From: Bosea sp. (in: a-proteobacteria) | Lineage (GTDB): Bacteria; Pseudomonadota; Alphaproteobacteria; Rhizobiales; Beijerinckiaceae | Direction of reading: 5' to 3' | Assembly: GCA_023910605.1 (NCBI GenBank) | Contig: JAAVVV010000001.1 | Span: forward strand, 2,036,698-2,100,697 | Length of the DNA: 64,000 bases | The notes under the pieces: generated by a model | The model's input: the letters and a program-made list of their open reading frames with translations, nothing else | Told to the model about the DNA's origin: nothing | Databases searched by the model: none | Shown here: piece by piece, positions 52,488 through 62,065 of the stretch | Numbering within the stretch: position 1 is the first letter of the stretch | Layout: the number at the start of each line of letters is the position of its first letter | Position numbers and translations under genes: made by a program

Positions 52488-53114
52488 ATGTCCAGTTCAC
52501 GTCGTTTCAAGATCACGGGCGTCGCCTGCGCGGCGCTGGTGGGCATCAGCGGGTTCACCGCTCCGGCCCTGTCCGCGCCCTTCGCCAGCGTGGGCGCTTC
52601 GCAGGTCAAGGCCGAGCCTGTGATCGAGCAGGTGCAGAACCGCCGCCCCCGTCCTGTAGCCCGGGCCCGCGCCCGCAACAACAATGCTGCTGTCGGCGCG
52701 GCCATTCTGGGCATCGGCGTGCTCGGCATCGCGGCTGCGGCCGCTGCCTCGCAGCAGCGCCGCGAGCGCGCGCCGGTCTACTACACCGACCAGTGGGGCA
52801 ACCCCGTTGATGCGTATGGCCGCCCGGTCTATTCGCGGCAGGTGCAGTCCTACGGCTATTACCAGCAGCCCGGCTACTACCAGCAGCCCGGCTACTACCA
52901 GCAGCCGGCCTACGGCGGGGGCTATTACCAGGACCAACGGCAGAGCCGCTGGCAACGTGACCAGATCCGTGCCCAGCAGCGCGAGCAGATCCGCCAGGCT
53001 CAGAGGCTCGAGCGCGAGGAGATGCGCCGCCGCGAGCAGTTTCAGTATCGCCAGTACAACCGCGGCGAGTTCCATGGCGGCACGCCGTCGCGCCGGACCG
53101 ATCCGTTCCGCTGA
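52488..53114 (+). CDS. Secreted Tyr/Gln-rich protein with glycine-zipper-like segment (copy 2)
   Basis: A 208-residue paralogue of the preceding protein. Leader FKITGVACAALVGISGFTAP ends near ALSA; then RARARNNNAAVGAAILG and IGVLGIAAAAAAS form the Gly/Ala membrane-like segment. The tail starts YYTDQWGNPVDAYGRPVY and includes GYYQQP three times in tandem, then a highly charged Gln/Arg/Glu helix (RDQIRAQQREQIRQAQRLER). GGGAGG precedes ATG 52488 by five bases. The tail differs from copy 1, so the pair shares leader and anchor but has diverged outside. Confidence 0.78.
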   Translation: MSSSRRFKITGVACAALVGISGFTAPALSAPFASVGASQVKAEPVIEQVQNRRPRPVARARARNNNAAVGAAILGIGVLGIAAAAAASQQRRERAPVYYTDQWGNPVDAYGRPVYSRQVQSYGYYQQPGYYQQPGYYQQPAYGGGYYQDQRQSRWQRDQIRAQQREQIRQAQRLEREEMRRREQFQYRQYNRGEFHGGTPSRRTDPFR

Positions 53115-53135
53115 GGAAAACGCCGGCCTTCAGCG

Positions 53136-53591
53136 TCAAAGGCGGTCGAGCGCGCCTTGGAGGATGTAGGCCGCCGCCAGCTTGTCCACCACGGCGGCCC
53201 GCTTCGCGCGTGATGCGTCCGCTTCAAGCAGCGTTCGCGTAACGGCCAGCGTGGACATCCGCTCATCGACCAGCGCGATGGGCAGGCGCGTGTGCGGCAC
53301 GAGATTGCGAACGAAGGCGCGGGTCGATTGCGCCCGAGGCCCTTCCGTCCCGTCCATGTTGAGCGGCAGGCCGACGATGAGGCCGCCGACGCCAAGCCGG
53401 GCGGCGATGGCGAGCATCGCCTCCACATCCTTGGTGAACTTCACCCGCCTGATCGTCTCGAGCGGCGTAGCGATAGTCAGTTCCACATCCGACAGCGCAA
53501 GGCCGATGGTCTTGGCGCCGAGGTCCAGCCCCAGCAGGCGCTGGTGCCGCGTGAGCGTCTCAGCCATGACGTTCAGGTCGATCAGCGGCAC
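53136..53591 (-). CDS. ruvX: Holliday-junction-resolvase-like pre-16S rRNA nuclease (YqgF/RuvX)
   Basis: A 151-residue RNase H-fold nuclease. The N-terminal [17 protein letters not shown] holds the first catalytic Asp, then [14 protein letters not shown] and [15 protein letters not shown] hold the remaining acidic region, and the end carries [14 protein letters not shown]. In E. coli YqgF processes the 5' end of 16S rRNA. The GTG start at 53591 has AAGGG just upstream; ATG 53567 (MAETLTRHQ) is an alternative. It is convergent with the secreted-protein gene and divergent from the metallo-hydrolase gene, 151 bases away. Confidence 0.92.
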   Translation of the reverse strand: MPLIDLNVMAETLTRHQRLLGLDLGAKTIGLALSDVELTIATPLETIRRVKFTKDVEAMLAIAARLGVGGLIVGLPLNMDGTEGPRAQSTRAFVRNLVPHTRLPIALVDERMSTLAVTRTLLEADASRAKRAAVVDKLAAAYILQGALDRL

Positions 53592-53742
53592 GGCAGCCCT
53601 TTCTCATCAGCTCGCCAAGGGCCATAGCTGTCCTTGCACGCCTCGACAATGTTCCTTGATCGGCCGGGCCTGGCCCGGTAGCCCTTGGCAGCGTCCCGCG
53701 CGACAGTGGGCGCCCCAGGCTCCCCTGACCGAGGACGGACCC

Positions 53743-54441
53743 ATGAAGCTCACCTGGTTCGGCCATTCCGCCTGCCGCATCGACGTCGCCGGCGCCGCCA
53801 TCCTGATCGATCCGTTCCTGACGTCGAACACGGCTTTCACGGGCGACGCCGTCGCCGCGACGGACGGCGCCACCCATATCCTGATCACCCATGGCCATGG
53901 CGACCATATTGGCGATGCGCTCGATATCGCGGCGCGGACGGGCGCGACCGTCGTCACCAATTTCGAGCTTTGCATGTATCTGGCCTCCCAGGGCCTCAAG
54001 AGCTTCGTGCCCATGAATGCCGGGGGCACCGCCGACATGGGCGCCTTCAGCGTCTCGATGGTGCGGGCCGAGCATTCGGCAGGGCTTGTCGAGGCCGGCG
54101 TTGGCTTCCCGCTGGGCAATGCCAATGGCGTCATCGTCGCGGCCAAGGGCGAGCCCACGCTCTGGCACATGGGCGACACGGACATCTTCTCGGACATGGC
54201 GCTCATCGCCGAGCTTCACGCGGTCGATGTCTGCATCTGCCCGATCGGGGACCGCTTCACCATGGGCGGCAAGACTGCGGCCCTCGCGATGAGGCGCTTC
54301 GTCAGGCCCCGCATCGCCATTCCTTGCCATTACGCCTCCTTCCCCATGCTCGACCAGACCGCGGATGCCTTCATCGCCGCCATGGCCGGATCGGGCATCA
54401 CGGTGATGACGCCCGCATCCGGGGAGGCAATCGAACTCTGA
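53743..54441 (+). CDS. UPF0173 metallo-beta-lactamase-fold hydrolase
   Basis: A 232-residue metal-dependent hydrolase of the UPF0173/YtkL group. It starts [14 protein letters not shown], with metal ligands in [11 protein letters not shown] (HxHxDH), the later [14 protein letters not shown] (Asp) and the C-terminal PCHYASFP (His). This set supports a complete binuclear site. The substrate is unknown; no accessory domain is fused. GAGGA lies about eight bases before ATG 53743. It precedes gatC by 80 bases on the same strand, as seen in many alphaproteobacteria. Confidence 0.9.
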   Translation: MKLTWFGHSACRIDVAGAAILIDPFLTSNTAFTGDAVAATDGATHILITHGHGDHIGDALDIAARTGATVVTNFELCMYLASQGLKSFVPMNAGGTADMGAFSVSMVRAEHSAGLVEAGVGFPLGNANGVIVAAKGEPTLWHMGDTDIFSDMALIAELHAVDVCICPIGDRFTMGGKTAALAMRRFVRPRIAIPCHYASFPMLDQTADAFIAAMAGSGITVMTPASGEAIEL

Positions 54442-54521
54442 GACGGTGCTGGCGGCCCTGTGCGTTGCAGCCCGGCCTGTGGCCGGCTATAGCGCGCTGA
54501 CAACTCCTCAAGGGTCATCCC

Positions 54522-54809
54522 ATGTCCGTCGACGCCAACACCGTGAAACGGGTCGCCCATCTCGCCCGCATTGCCCTGCCTGACGAGGACGTGCCCAGGA
54601 TGCAGGCCGAGATCAACGCCATGCTCGGCTTCGTCGAGCAGCTGAACGAGGTCGACGTGGCCGGCGTCGAGCCCATGACTTCGGTGATGCCGATGGTGAT
54701 GAAGAAGCGGCAGGACGTGATCAATGATGGCGCCATCGCCGATGCTGTGGTGGCCAATGCGCCCCAATCGGAAGACAACTACTTCATGGTGCCCAAGGTG
54801 GTCGAGTGA
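54522..54809 (+). CDS. gatC: Aspartyl/glutamyl-tRNA amidotransferase subunit C
   Basis: A 95-residue subunit that wraps GatA and GatB together. Typical features are the N-terminal [17 protein letters not shown], the helix [21 protein letters not shown] and the final FMVPKVVE that inserts between GatA and GatB. AAGGG precedes ATG 54522. GatA follows after 80 bases; the GatB gene is 4.4 kb further on, beyond two glycosyltransferase genes. Confidence 0.95.
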   Translation: MSVDANTVKRVAHLARIALPDEDVPRMQAEINAMLGFVEQLNEVDVAGVEPMTSVMPMVMKKRQDVINDGAIADAVVANAPQSEDNYFMVPKVVE

Positions 54810-54889
54810 GGCGCTGAGCCTTTCGACCGGCCCGCGTTTCGGCGCAGGCCTTGCACCGCCGCTCCTGAACCTGCCCGGATGATCCAGCA

Positions 54890-56410
54890 ATGACCGACCT
54901 CACCAAGCTCACGCTGAGCGAAGCCCGCGATGGACTGCGTGCCCGCGCCTTCAGCGCCACCGAGCTGGCCGCTGCCCATATCGCTGCCGTCGAGCAGGCG
55001 CGCGCGCTCAATGCCTATGTCCTGGAGACGCCCGATATCGCGCTGGCGCAGGCCGCCGCCTCGGACCAGAAGCTGGCGCGCGGGGAGGGCGGCCCGCTTG
55101 AGGGCCTGCCGCTCGGCATCAAGGATCTTTATTGCACCAGGGATGTGCGAACCACTGCTTGCTCGAAGATCCTCGGCAATTTCGTGCCGCCCTACGAGTC
55201 CACCGTCACGGCGCAACTCTGGCGCGATGGCGCGGTGATGCTCGGCAAGCTCAACAATGACGAGTTCGCCATGGGCTCGTCCAATGAGACCTCTGCCTTC
55301 GGCAATGTCGTCAACCCGTGGCGCCGGAACGGCTCGCATGTCGGAGCGGGGGCGGCGGGCGCTGCCGAGGAGGCGCATCTCGTGCCGGGCGGCTCCTCGG
55401 GCGGGTCCTCCGCTGCCGTTGCGGCCGATCTGTGCCTGGCCGCCACAGCCACAGACACGGGCGGCTCGATCCGCCAGCCTGCGGCCTTCACCGGCACGGT
55501 CGGCATCAAGCCCACCTATGGCCGCTGCTCGCGCTGGGGCATTGTCGCCTTCGCCTCCTCGCTCGACCAGGCGGGCCCCATCGGCAAGACGGTGCGCGAC
55601 TGCGCCGTGATGCTGCGCTCCATGTCGGGGCATGACCCGAAGGATACGACCTCGGTCGACATCGCGGTGCCGGATTACGAGAAGGCCATCGGCCGTTCGG
55701 TGAAGGGCATGCGCATCGGCATCCCGAAGGAATACCGCATCGACGGCATGCCCTCCGAAATCGAGAAGCTGTGGGCCGACGGCATCGCCTGGCTGCGGGC
55801 CGCGGGCGCCGAGATCGTGGACATCTCCCTGCCGCACACGAAATACGCGCTTCCGGCCTATTACATCGTCGCGCCGGCCGAGGCCTCGTCCAACCTCGCG
55901 CGGTATGACGGCGTTCGTTATGGCCTGCGCGAGCCGGGCCGCGACATCGCCGACATGTATGAGAGGACCCGCGCGGCCGGCTTCGGACGCGAGGTCAAGC
56001 GCCGCATCATGATCGGGACCTACGTCCTCTCGGCCGGTTATTACGACGCCTATTACCTGCGCGCGCAGAAGGTCCGCACGCTGATCAAGAAGGATTTCGA
56101 GGATGTCTTCGCCGCAGGCGTCCACGCCATCCTGACCCCGGCCACCCCGTCCGCCGCCTTCGGCATTGGCGAGAAGGGCAGCGCCGATCCGGTCGAAATG
56201 TATCTCAATGACATCTTCACGGTGACGGTGAACATGGCCGGCCTTCCCGGAATCGCCGTTCCCGCTGGCCTCGATGGTCAGGGCCTGCCGTTGGGCTTGC
56301 AGCTCATCGGACGCCCCTTCGACGAGGAGACTCTGTTCTCGCTGTCCGAAGTGATCGAGCAGGCAGCCGGTCGCTTCACCGTGCCGCAGCGCTGGTGGAC
56401 GGGCGCCTGA
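54890..56410 (+). CDS. gatA: Aspartyl/glutamyl-tRNA amidotransferase subunit A
   Basis: A 506-residue amidase-signature enzyme releasing ammonia from glutamine for conversion of Glu-tRNA(Gln) or Asp-tRNA(Asn). The Ser-cisSer-Lys triad is present: Lys in LGIKDLYC, and serines in [14 protein letters not shown] and [12 protein letters not shown]. Family blocks [14 protein letters not shown] and [18 protein letters not shown] follow. Compared with relatives, about 14 residues rich in Gly and Ala (residues 150-163) appear inserted between NPWRRNGS and LVPGGSSGG. The insertion is in frame and leaves the triad intact. The next small gene starts two bases after the stop. Confidence 0.95.
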   Translation: MTDLTKLTLSEARDGLRARAFSATELAAAHIAAVEQARALNAYVLETPDIALAQAAASDQKLARGEGGPLEGLPLGIKDLYCTRDVRTTACSKILGNFVPPYESTVTAQLWRDGAVMLGKLNNDEFAMGSSNETSAFGNVVNPWRRNGSHVGAGAAGAAEEAHLVPGGSSGGSSAAVAADLCLAATATDTGGSIRQPAAFTGTVGIKPTYGRCSRWGIVAFASSLDQAGPIGKTVRDCAVMLRSMSGHDPKDTTSVDIAVPDYEKAIGRSVKGMRIGIPKEYRIDGMPSEIEKLWADGIAWLRAAGAEIVDISLPHTKYALPAYYIVAPAEASSNLARYDGVRYGLREPGRDIADMYERTRAAGFGREVKRRIMIGTYVLSAGYYDAYYLRAQKVRTLIKKDFEDVFAAGVHAILTPATPSAAFGIGEKGSADPVEMYLNDIFTVTVNMAGLPGIAVPAGLDGQGLPLGLQLIGRPFDEETLFSLSEVIEQAAGRFTVPQRWWTGA

Positions 56411-56412
56411 AC

Positions 56413-56631
56413 ATGCTCTTCGCGCGCGCCATGGCGATGGCTTGCCTGACCGTGATGCGCGCCCTTTGCTGGTTCACCGCCGCGCTGCTTGTGCTGCTCA
56501 CCGTTCTCCAGTTCGTCCGCGGGGACATCGATGCGCGCCCCTATGTGACGATGCTGAGTGCCCTGGCCTTCGCGGGCATCGGCCTCGCCAGCGGCTGGGG
56601 TGCGCACCGCTTCGAACAGCGCGCGGAATGA
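56413..56631 (+). CDS. Small hypothetical membrane protein (72 aa)
   Basis: Seventy-two residues with two hydrophobic segments, LTVMRALCWFTAALLVLLTV and VTMLSALAFAGIGLASG, and a charged C terminus. ATG 56413 lies two bases after the gatA stop, so translation may be coupled, though no strong ribosome site is seen. It could be a third gene of the gatC-gatA unit. No family is recognised. It converges on the GT61 gene with only three bases between. Confidence 0.6.
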   Translation: MLFARAMAMACLTVMRALCWFTAALLVLLTVLQFVRGDIDARPYVTMLSALAFAGIGLASGWGAHRFEQRAE

Positions 56632-56634
56632 CGT

Positions 56635-57819
56635 TCAATCCTCGATCGCCTCGGCGAGCTTGCCGACATCGACCATGAAAGCCTGATTGAGCCGCTCTGG
56701 GCCTCCGAGGAAGCTGCGGTGGCGATGGCCCATCTCAGCGCAAAGATGCAGCATGCTCGTCTTGCGGTGATCGAAGGGAAACATCTCGATGACCTTCGTG
56801 CCCGGCGGCGCCATGAGCAGATGGGTCAGGCCAGCGCCATGGACGCCGACGACGTTTTCGGCGTTCATGAACGCGCCGAGCTGCGCAGGGTGGTTGTTCC
56901 AGTTGGCTTGCAGCACGGCGAAGCCGCGCGCCCTCATCAGGTCAAGCACCTCTTGCTCATTGATGATCTGGCGCAGCTTGGCGCCCTTGCGCGTGATGTA
57001 GAGTCGCCGGGCTTTGCCGTCGAACGGCGAGGGCAGGGGACCGTAAGCCGCTGCGAAGGCGGCGGCCATGTCCCGCATGGCTTCGGGAAAGGAAAAGGCG
57101 CGCTCGACATTCCAGCACACATTGTCTGCGATCAGGCAGGACCGGACCTCGGCGACGTCATTGAAACCGAGCGGAACGATTTTCATCCTAACCTTGAGCT
57201 GCTTTTGCAGGCCTTCGACAAGCGCATCGACCAGCGCAGGGCGGCTTGCGTATGTGAGCACTTGCAGCTCGGCATCGCCCCAGGCCCGGAGCCGCGCCGC
57301 CGCCGCAAGCGGAATCAGAACCTCGACCAGCAGGTGCCAGATGTTCCAGTACGGGTTGAGCACGAAGGCCGGCCCAGCGACAGCAAGCCGCCGGCGTGGA
57401 AAGCCTTGCGGCCGCGAATAGAACCAGTTCAGCGCCCCACGCCGGCCTGCGCCGATCTGCATGTTCGTTTCGGGATCAACGGGCGCGAGCCTGTGGCCCG
57501 GCACCAGCACATCACCGACCAGCACCATCTGGCGCAACGCGCTCCACGGGTCGCGATCAATGATGTTGTCGCGATGCACATCCCAGTCATGCTGGGCCAG
57601 AGCCGCGAGCTGCGGGGCGAAGGCGGGCTGCGCCAGGGCATGGCGCTTGCGTTCATCGAGGATCGTCGCAATCCGCCTGTCTGGGACTGGGCCGATCTCT
57701 GGATAGAAGGACAGGAACTGGTGCGCAGCCGGGACAGCATCCGTGAGTGCGCTCAATCCTCGATACGCCAGCGGCTTGAGATCGAGCATGCGCTGCAGGC
57801 GGGATTTGCGGCGGGCCAT
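56635..57819 (-). CDS. Glycosyltransferase family 61 protein (DUF563-like)
   Basis: A 394-residue protein with the GT61 pattern also seen in capsule-linked proteins: LNPYWNIWHLLVEVLIPLAAA in the middle, RRLYITRKGAKLRQIINEQEVLDLM, then VVGVHGAGLTHLLMAPPGTKVIEMFP. The conserved GAGLTH is the clearest signature. There is no leader or membrane helix. Donor and acceptor sugars are unknown. GGAG lies 11 bases before ATG 57819. It is divergent from a GT4 gene only 57 bases away; the pair looks like a small polysaccharide cassette set between gatA and gatB. Confidence 0.85.
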   Translation of the reverse strand: MARRKSRLQRMLDLKPLAYRGLSALTDAVPAAHQFLSFYPEIGPVPDRRIATILDERKRHALAQPAFAPQLAALAQHDWDVHRDNIIDRDPWSALRQMVLVGDVLVPGHRLAPVDPETNMQIGAGRRGALNWFYSRPQGFPRRRLAVAGPAFVLNPYWNIWHLLVEVLIPLAAAARLRAWGDAELQVLTYASRPALVDALVEGLQKQLKVRMKIVPLGFNDVAEVRSCLIADNVCWNVERAFSFPEAMRDMAAAFAAAYGPLPSPFDGKARRLYITRKGAKLRQIINEQEVLDLMRARGFAVLQANWNNHPAQLGAFMNAENVVGVHGAGLTHLLMAPPGTKVIEMFPFDHRKTSMLHLCAEMGHRHRSFLGGPERLNQAFMVDVGKLAEAIED

Positions 57820-57876
57820 TGCTGTGGCATCTCCGAAGGCACGTGAGCTTGTGGCCCGTCAGCTATTCAATGCGTC

Positions 57877-58980
57877 ATGGATATGTCACTGGCAAAAGGT
57901 CAATCCCATAAAGATGCCGCATTCAGCGAGGAGCCATTGTCCAGCGTTGCCATCATCTGCCCGACGCGTGCCCATTTCCACCTCGAATCCGAACAGGAAA
58001 CCGGCCTTGGCGGGATTGAGGGCGCTAACATCGCGCTGGCGGAGGGCCTCTCCGCGCTGGGCCACGAGGTCACGCTATTCTCGCGCATGACGGGCGAGCG
58101 CCGCGTGCGCGGCGTGCTGAACCGCCCGCTGGAAGCCTTTGCACCCACCAGCTTCGATGCCCTGATCAGCTCCAACGATGCCCGCTTCTTTGCCGGTTCA
58201 GCGCCCGCCACGCGGCGCTATATGTGGATGCACAATCCTATGGCGCTTGAGAAGGCGTTCCGCCGCGGGCAAATCCTGCCGCTGGCGCGGCACCGCCCGG
58301 TGGGCGTCTTCGTGGGCCGTCGCCTGATGCAGCGCACCAGCCGTCTGCTGATGTTCGGCGCGCGGATCGAGATCGGCCTTGGTGTGAATGCATGCTTTCT
58401 GGAGACGCCGGTTTCGGCTGCCCGGCGCAACCGCTTCGTCTTCGCCTCGCAGCCCCATCGCGGTTTGCGTCCGCTGCTGGCGGCATGGGCCGAAGCGTTG
58501 CCCGGCTTGCCGCCTGATGCCGAGTTCCATGTCTTCGGCAGCAAGGCCGAGGACATCGGTATGGGGCCCGCCATACCCGCGGCCATGCGCGTGATCTTTC
58601 ATGGCCGGGTGCGCAAACCGGATCTGGCGGGAGCCTATGCCGAAGCGCGCGCGATGCTGGCGCCCGGCGCCGAAGACGAGACGTTCTGCCTCGCCGCCGC
58701 CGAAGCGCAGTGCATGGGGCTTCCCGTCCTGACGCTGGGCATCGGCTCGCTGGCCGAACGTGTGGAGCATGGCGAGAACGGCCTGATCTGCGCCAGCCAT
58801 GCGGCGCTTGTCGCCGCTGGGGCTTCATTGTGCGCGAACACTGCCCTTGCGCGGAAGCTGGAGGCGGGAGCCATGCGCCAGCGCGGCGAGTTGGGCTGGG
58901 CTGCCGTGGCCAGACGCTGGCATGATCTCGTCACCGCTGATCCTGATCGCCCTCAAGGCAGGGCGGCCGGGCTGATGTGA
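57877..58980 (+). CDS. Glycosyltransferase family 4-like protein
   Basis: A 367-residue GT-B type protein. The N-terminal domain has VAIICPTRAHFHLES, a Gly-rich LGGIEGANIALAEGLSALGHEV typical of the GT4 acceptor domain, and a YMWMHNPMALEK block. The C-terminal domain reads FVFASQPHRGLRPLL, VIFHGRVRKPDL, MLAPGAEDETFCLAAAEAQCMGLPVL, in which the Glu-x7-Glu motif is recognisable (EDETFCLAAAE). The start ATG 57877 has no clear ribosome site; ATG 57883 is an alternative. With the divergent GT61 gene it probably adds sugars to a surface glycan. Confidence 0.82.
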   Translation: MDMSLAKGQSHKDAAFSEEPLSSVAIICPTRAHFHLESEQETGLGGIEGANIALAEGLSALGHEVTLFSRMTGERRVRGVLNRPLEAFAPTSFDALISSNDARFFAGSAPATRRYMWMHNPMALEKAFRRGQILPLARHRPVGVFVGRRLMQRTSRLLMFGARIEIGLGVNACFLETPVSAARRNRFVFASQPHRGLRPLLAAWAEALPGLPPDAEFHVFGSKAEDIGMGPAIPAAMRVIFHGRVRKPDLAGAYAEARAMLAPGAEDETFCLAAAEAQCMGLPVLTLGIGSLAERVEHGENGLICASHAALVAAGASLCANTALARKLEAGAMRQRGELGWAAVARRWHDLVTADPDRPQGRAAGLM

Positions 58981-59254
58981 GGGCGGTGTTGCTCTCATGG
59001 GCCCTGCGGCGCCTGCTGATCTGCAAGTGGTGAGCCATCGCACCGTTCATGCGCGCTCCTGACCCATCGATACTGCCTTCGCCGCTCCCGCTCCGGCGCA
59101 ATTCGGCGCCGCGGCCAGGGCTTGAACCGGGGGGCGAGAGCCACTAACCAAATGACCGACAGACCAAGCCTGTGCTGCGGCCATGAACCGCCCCGCCGCC
59201 TCCGGCTGGGGCTCAATGTCCCCGCGGTTGTCACCGACACGAGAGATGGATGCC

Positions 59255-60736
59255 ATGAACGCTCATGTCCGCAACGCCGAAGCCCGGCAGCTCATCAAGG
59301 GCGCGACGGGGGACTGGGAAATCGTCGTGGGGCTGGAGATCCACGCGCAGGTGACCTCGAAGGCCAAGCTGTTCTCCGGTTCATCCACGGCGTTCGGCGC
59401 CGAGCCCAACAGCCATGTCAGCCTCGTGGATGCAGCCATGCCGGGCATGCTGCCTGTCATCAACGAGGAATGCGTGCGTCAGGCCGTGCGCACCGGCCTT
59501 GGCCTCAATGCGCAGATCAACAACCGCTCTGTCTTCGATCGCAAGAACTATTTCTATCCCGACCTTCCGCAGGGCTACCAGATCAGCCAGTACAAGAGCC
59601 CGATCGTGGGCGAGGGCGAGATCGTGGTCGATGTCTCGCCAACCGAGAGCATCACGGTCGGCATCGAGCGCCTTCACCTCGAGCAGGATGCCGGCAAGTC
59701 GCTGCATGACCAGCACCCCACCATGAGCTTCGTCGATCTCAACCGCTCGGGCGTGGCGCTGATGGAGATCGTCTCGCGGCCCGATCTGCGCTCGGCCGAC
59801 GAGGCCAAGGCCTATGTCACGAAGCTGCGCACGATCCTGCGCTATCTCGGCACCTGCGATGGCGACATGGAGAAGGGCAATCTGCGCGCCGACGTGAACG
59901 TCTCGGTGCGCAAGCCCGGCGCGCCCTTCGGCACGCGCTGCGAGATCAAGAACGTCAACTCGATCCGCTTCATCGGCCAGGCCGTCGAGGTGGAGGCGCG
60001 CCGGCAGATCGGCATTCTTGAGGACGGCGGCTCCATCGACCAGGAAACCCGCCTCTATGATCCGGCCAAAGGCGAGACGCGCTCGATGCGCTCCAAGGAG
60101 GAGGCGCACGACTACCGCTATTTTCCCGACCCGGACCTGCTGCCGCTCGAGTTTGACGATGCCTTCGTCGCGGCTTTGAAGGCCGAACTGCCAGAGCTGC
60201 CCGACGCCAAGAAGGCGCGTCTGGTCAGCCACTATGGCTTGAGCCCCTATGACGCCGCCGTGCTCGTGGCCGAGCGGGAACAGGCCGATTTCTTCGAGGC
60301 CGTGGCCAAGGGTCGCGACGGCAAGGCGGCGGCCAATTGGGTCATCAACGAGCTGTTCGGCCGCCTCAACAAGGAAGGCAAGGACGTGACCGCCTCGCCC
60401 ATGTCGCCCGACCAGCTCGGCGGCATCATCGACCTGATCGGCGAAGGCGTCATTTCCGGCAAGATCGCCAAGGACCTGTTCGAGATCGTCTGGACGGAAG
60501 GCGGCGATCCGCGCCAGATCGTCGAGGCGCGTGGGCTGAAGCAGGTCACCGACACCGGCGCCATCGGGAAGGTGATCGACGAGGTCATCGCGGCCAATCC
60601 CGACAAGGTCGAGCAGGCCAAGGCCAAGCCGAGCATGGCCGGCTGGTTCGTCGGGCAGGTGATGAAGGCCTCGGGCGGCAAGGCCAACCCCGCTGCCGTC
60701 AACGAGATCCTGGCGAAGAAGCTGGGACTTGGCTGA
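59255..60736 (+). CDS. gatB: Aspartyl/glutamyl-tRNA amidotransferase subunit B
   Basis: A 493-residue subunit that binds the misacylated tRNA and activates it with ATP. Signature blocks are [24 protein letters not shown] (split here), [51 protein letters not shown] and EIKNVNS; the C-terminal YqeY-like domain includes [12 protein letters not shown] and [19 protein letters not shown] 59255 ([12 protein letters not shown]) is chosen; ATG 59246 and the frame to 59183 are possible. The 274 bases upstream hold no gene I can support and presumably its own promoter. Confidence 0.95.
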   Translation: MNAHVRNAEARQLIKGATGDWEIVVGLEIHAQVTSKAKLFSGSSTAFGAEPNSHVSLVDAAMPGMLPVINEECVRQAVRTGLGLNAQINNRSVFDRKNYFYPDLPQGYQISQYKSPIVGEGEIVVDVSPTESITVGIERLHLEQDAGKSLHDQHPTMSFVDLNRSGVALMEIVSRPDLRSADEAKAYVTKLRTILRYLGTCDGDMEKGNLRADVNVSVRKPGAPFGTRCEIKNVNSIRFIGQAVEVEARRQIGILEDGGSIDQETRLYDPAKGETRSMRSKEEAHDYRYFPDPDLLPLEFDDAFVAALKAELPELPDAKKARLVSHYGLSPYDAAVLVAEREQADFFEAVAKGRDGKAAANWVINELFGRLNKEGKDVTASPMSPDQLGGIIDLIGEGVISGKIAKDLFEIVWTEGGDPRQIVEARGLKQVTDTGAIGKVIDEVIAANPDKVEQAKAKPSMAGWFVGQVMKASGGKANPAAVNEILAKKLGLG

Positions 60737-60832
60737 ACACGCCGGCAGGCCATGTCCTGCGCGGCCTTGACGCGCCCGTCGCGGCCCGGTTGAGTTCGGC
60801 GCAAGCACCACCACCACCACCGGGGGAAGACC

Positions 60833-61471
60833 ATGGCATCGCGTTACACACTGCACGGCATCTGGCTGTCTGGCCCGGCCTACAAGGTCGGACTGATGCT
60901 CAGCCTTGCCGGCGAGCCGTTCGACTATGTCCACGTCAACCTCAGGGCCGGCGAGCACAAGAAGCCCGATTTCACCGCCAGGCAGCGCTATGGCCAGGTG
61001 CCCCTGCTGGAAGATGCAAAGACCGGGCTGAAGCTGGCCCAGTCGGCCTCGATCCTGCAATATCTCGCCGAACAGACCGGCAAGTTCGGCGGCAGCTCCG
61101 CGCAGGAGGCCATCGCGGCGCGCGAGTGGACATACTGGGAGTTCGACCGCCTCGCCATGCATGTCTACCGCATGCGCGGCCAGCGGCTCGGGTTGCGCTC
61201 GCTGTCCCAGCCGATCGTCGAGATGCACTTCGCCGAGGGCAATGTCGCGCTCAAGTTGCTGGATGACCATCTCGCAGGCCGCGAGTGGATAGTGGGCGCG
61301 GCGCCCACCATCGCCGACATCGACATCTATGGCGTCGTGTCCTACGCGCCGGCAGGCGGCTACGATCTCGCCGCCTATCCGCATCTCACGGCCTGGGTGA
61401 AGCGCTTCGAGGCCCTGCCGGGCTTCAAGCCCAACGACCAGCTCTTGCCCAAGGCAACGCAGGCCACATGA
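60833..61471 (+). CDS. Glutathione S-transferase family protein
   Basis: A 212-residue protein of thioredoxin-fold plus helical domain. The N-terminal domain reads YTLHGIWLSGPAYKVGLMLSLAGEPF and RYGQVPLLED (cis-Pro of the glutathione site), then LAQSASILQYLAEQ; the C-terminal domain ends IADIDIYGVVSYAP. The catalytic residue is probably the Ser in the WLSGPAYK loop. Its substrate is unknown. GGGGGAAG lies close before ATG 60833, preceded by five to six ACC triplets. Its stop overlaps the next start by four bases, so it is coupled to the GNAT gene. Confidence 0.9.
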   Translation: MASRYTLHGIWLSGPAYKVGLMLSLAGEPFDYVHVNLRAGEHKKPDFTARQRYGQVPLLEDAKTGLKLAQSASILQYLAEQTGKFGGSSAQEAIAAREWTYWEFDRLAMHVYRMRGQRLGLRSLSQPIVEMHFAEGNVALKLLDDHLAGREWIVGAAPTIADIDIYGVVSYAPAGGYDLAAYPHLTAWVKRFEALPGFKPNDQLLPKATQAT

Positions 61472-61968
61472 GCGGCATCACGATCCGCCGTGCCGTCCGG
61501 TCCGATCTGGAGCCGATCATTCAGATCTACATGGCGGATGAGGCTGGCGGCCACGGCGATGACTGGAACGAGACCAGCCGCCCGGACTATGAGCGCGCCA
61601 TGGCCGCGATCCTGGCGAGCCCGGTCAACCGGCTCTATGTGGCGGTGGCCGATCCAGAGCGGGTTGAAACCGGCCGCGCGGCAGTCGCGGTTGGCGGCGA
61701 GATCATCGGCACCTTCCAGCTCACGCTGACGCCGGGGCTGGTGGGGCGGGGCCGCACGCGGGCCACGATCGAGTCGGTCCATGTCCGGCCCGAGCGGCGT
61801 GGGGGCGGCATCGGCGCGGCCATGATTGCCCATGCCATCGCCGAAGCGCGCGCCGCTGGCGCCGGCACGGTGCAGCTCACGTCGAACAAGCTGCGCACCG
61901 CCGCGCACCGCTTCTACGAGCGGCTGGGCTTCGCCAGAAGCCATGAGGGATTCAAGCTGAAACTCTGA
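61468..61968 (+). CDS. GNAT family N-acetyltransferase
   Basis: A 166-residue acetyltransferase. It begins ITIRRAVRSDLEPIIQIYMADE; the acetyl-CoA loop is VHVRPERRGGGIGAAMIAHA (the R/Q-x-x-G-x-G/A motif), and the fold ends TAAHRFYERLGFARSHEGFKLKL. The acceptor is unknown; the sequence resembles small-molecule or amino-acid acetylases more than RimI. ATG 61468 overlaps the GST stop by four bases, so both proteins come from one transcript. Confidence 0.9.
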   Translation: MSGITIRRAVRSDLEPIIQIYMADEAGGHGDDWNETSRPDYERAMAAILASPVNRLYVAVADPERVETGRAAVAVGGEIIGTFQLTLTPGLVGRGRTRATIESVHVRPERRGGGIGAAMIAHAIAEARAAGAGTVQLTSNKLRTAAHRFYERLGFARSHEGFKLKL

Positions 61969-62065
61969 TCGCGCCGCGCCCAAAATACAGGCTCCGCTTG
62001 GCTTCCGCTGTCGTTGATGGGGCGCTACGCTTCCTGCCCGACTGCGAAATCAGAAAGTTGCGCCC

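Noticed and set aside
60807-60821. ACC triplet run before the GST gene as a regulatory repeat
   Set aside because: Only about five units just upstream of the ribosome site; more likely simple sequence than a phase-variable tract.
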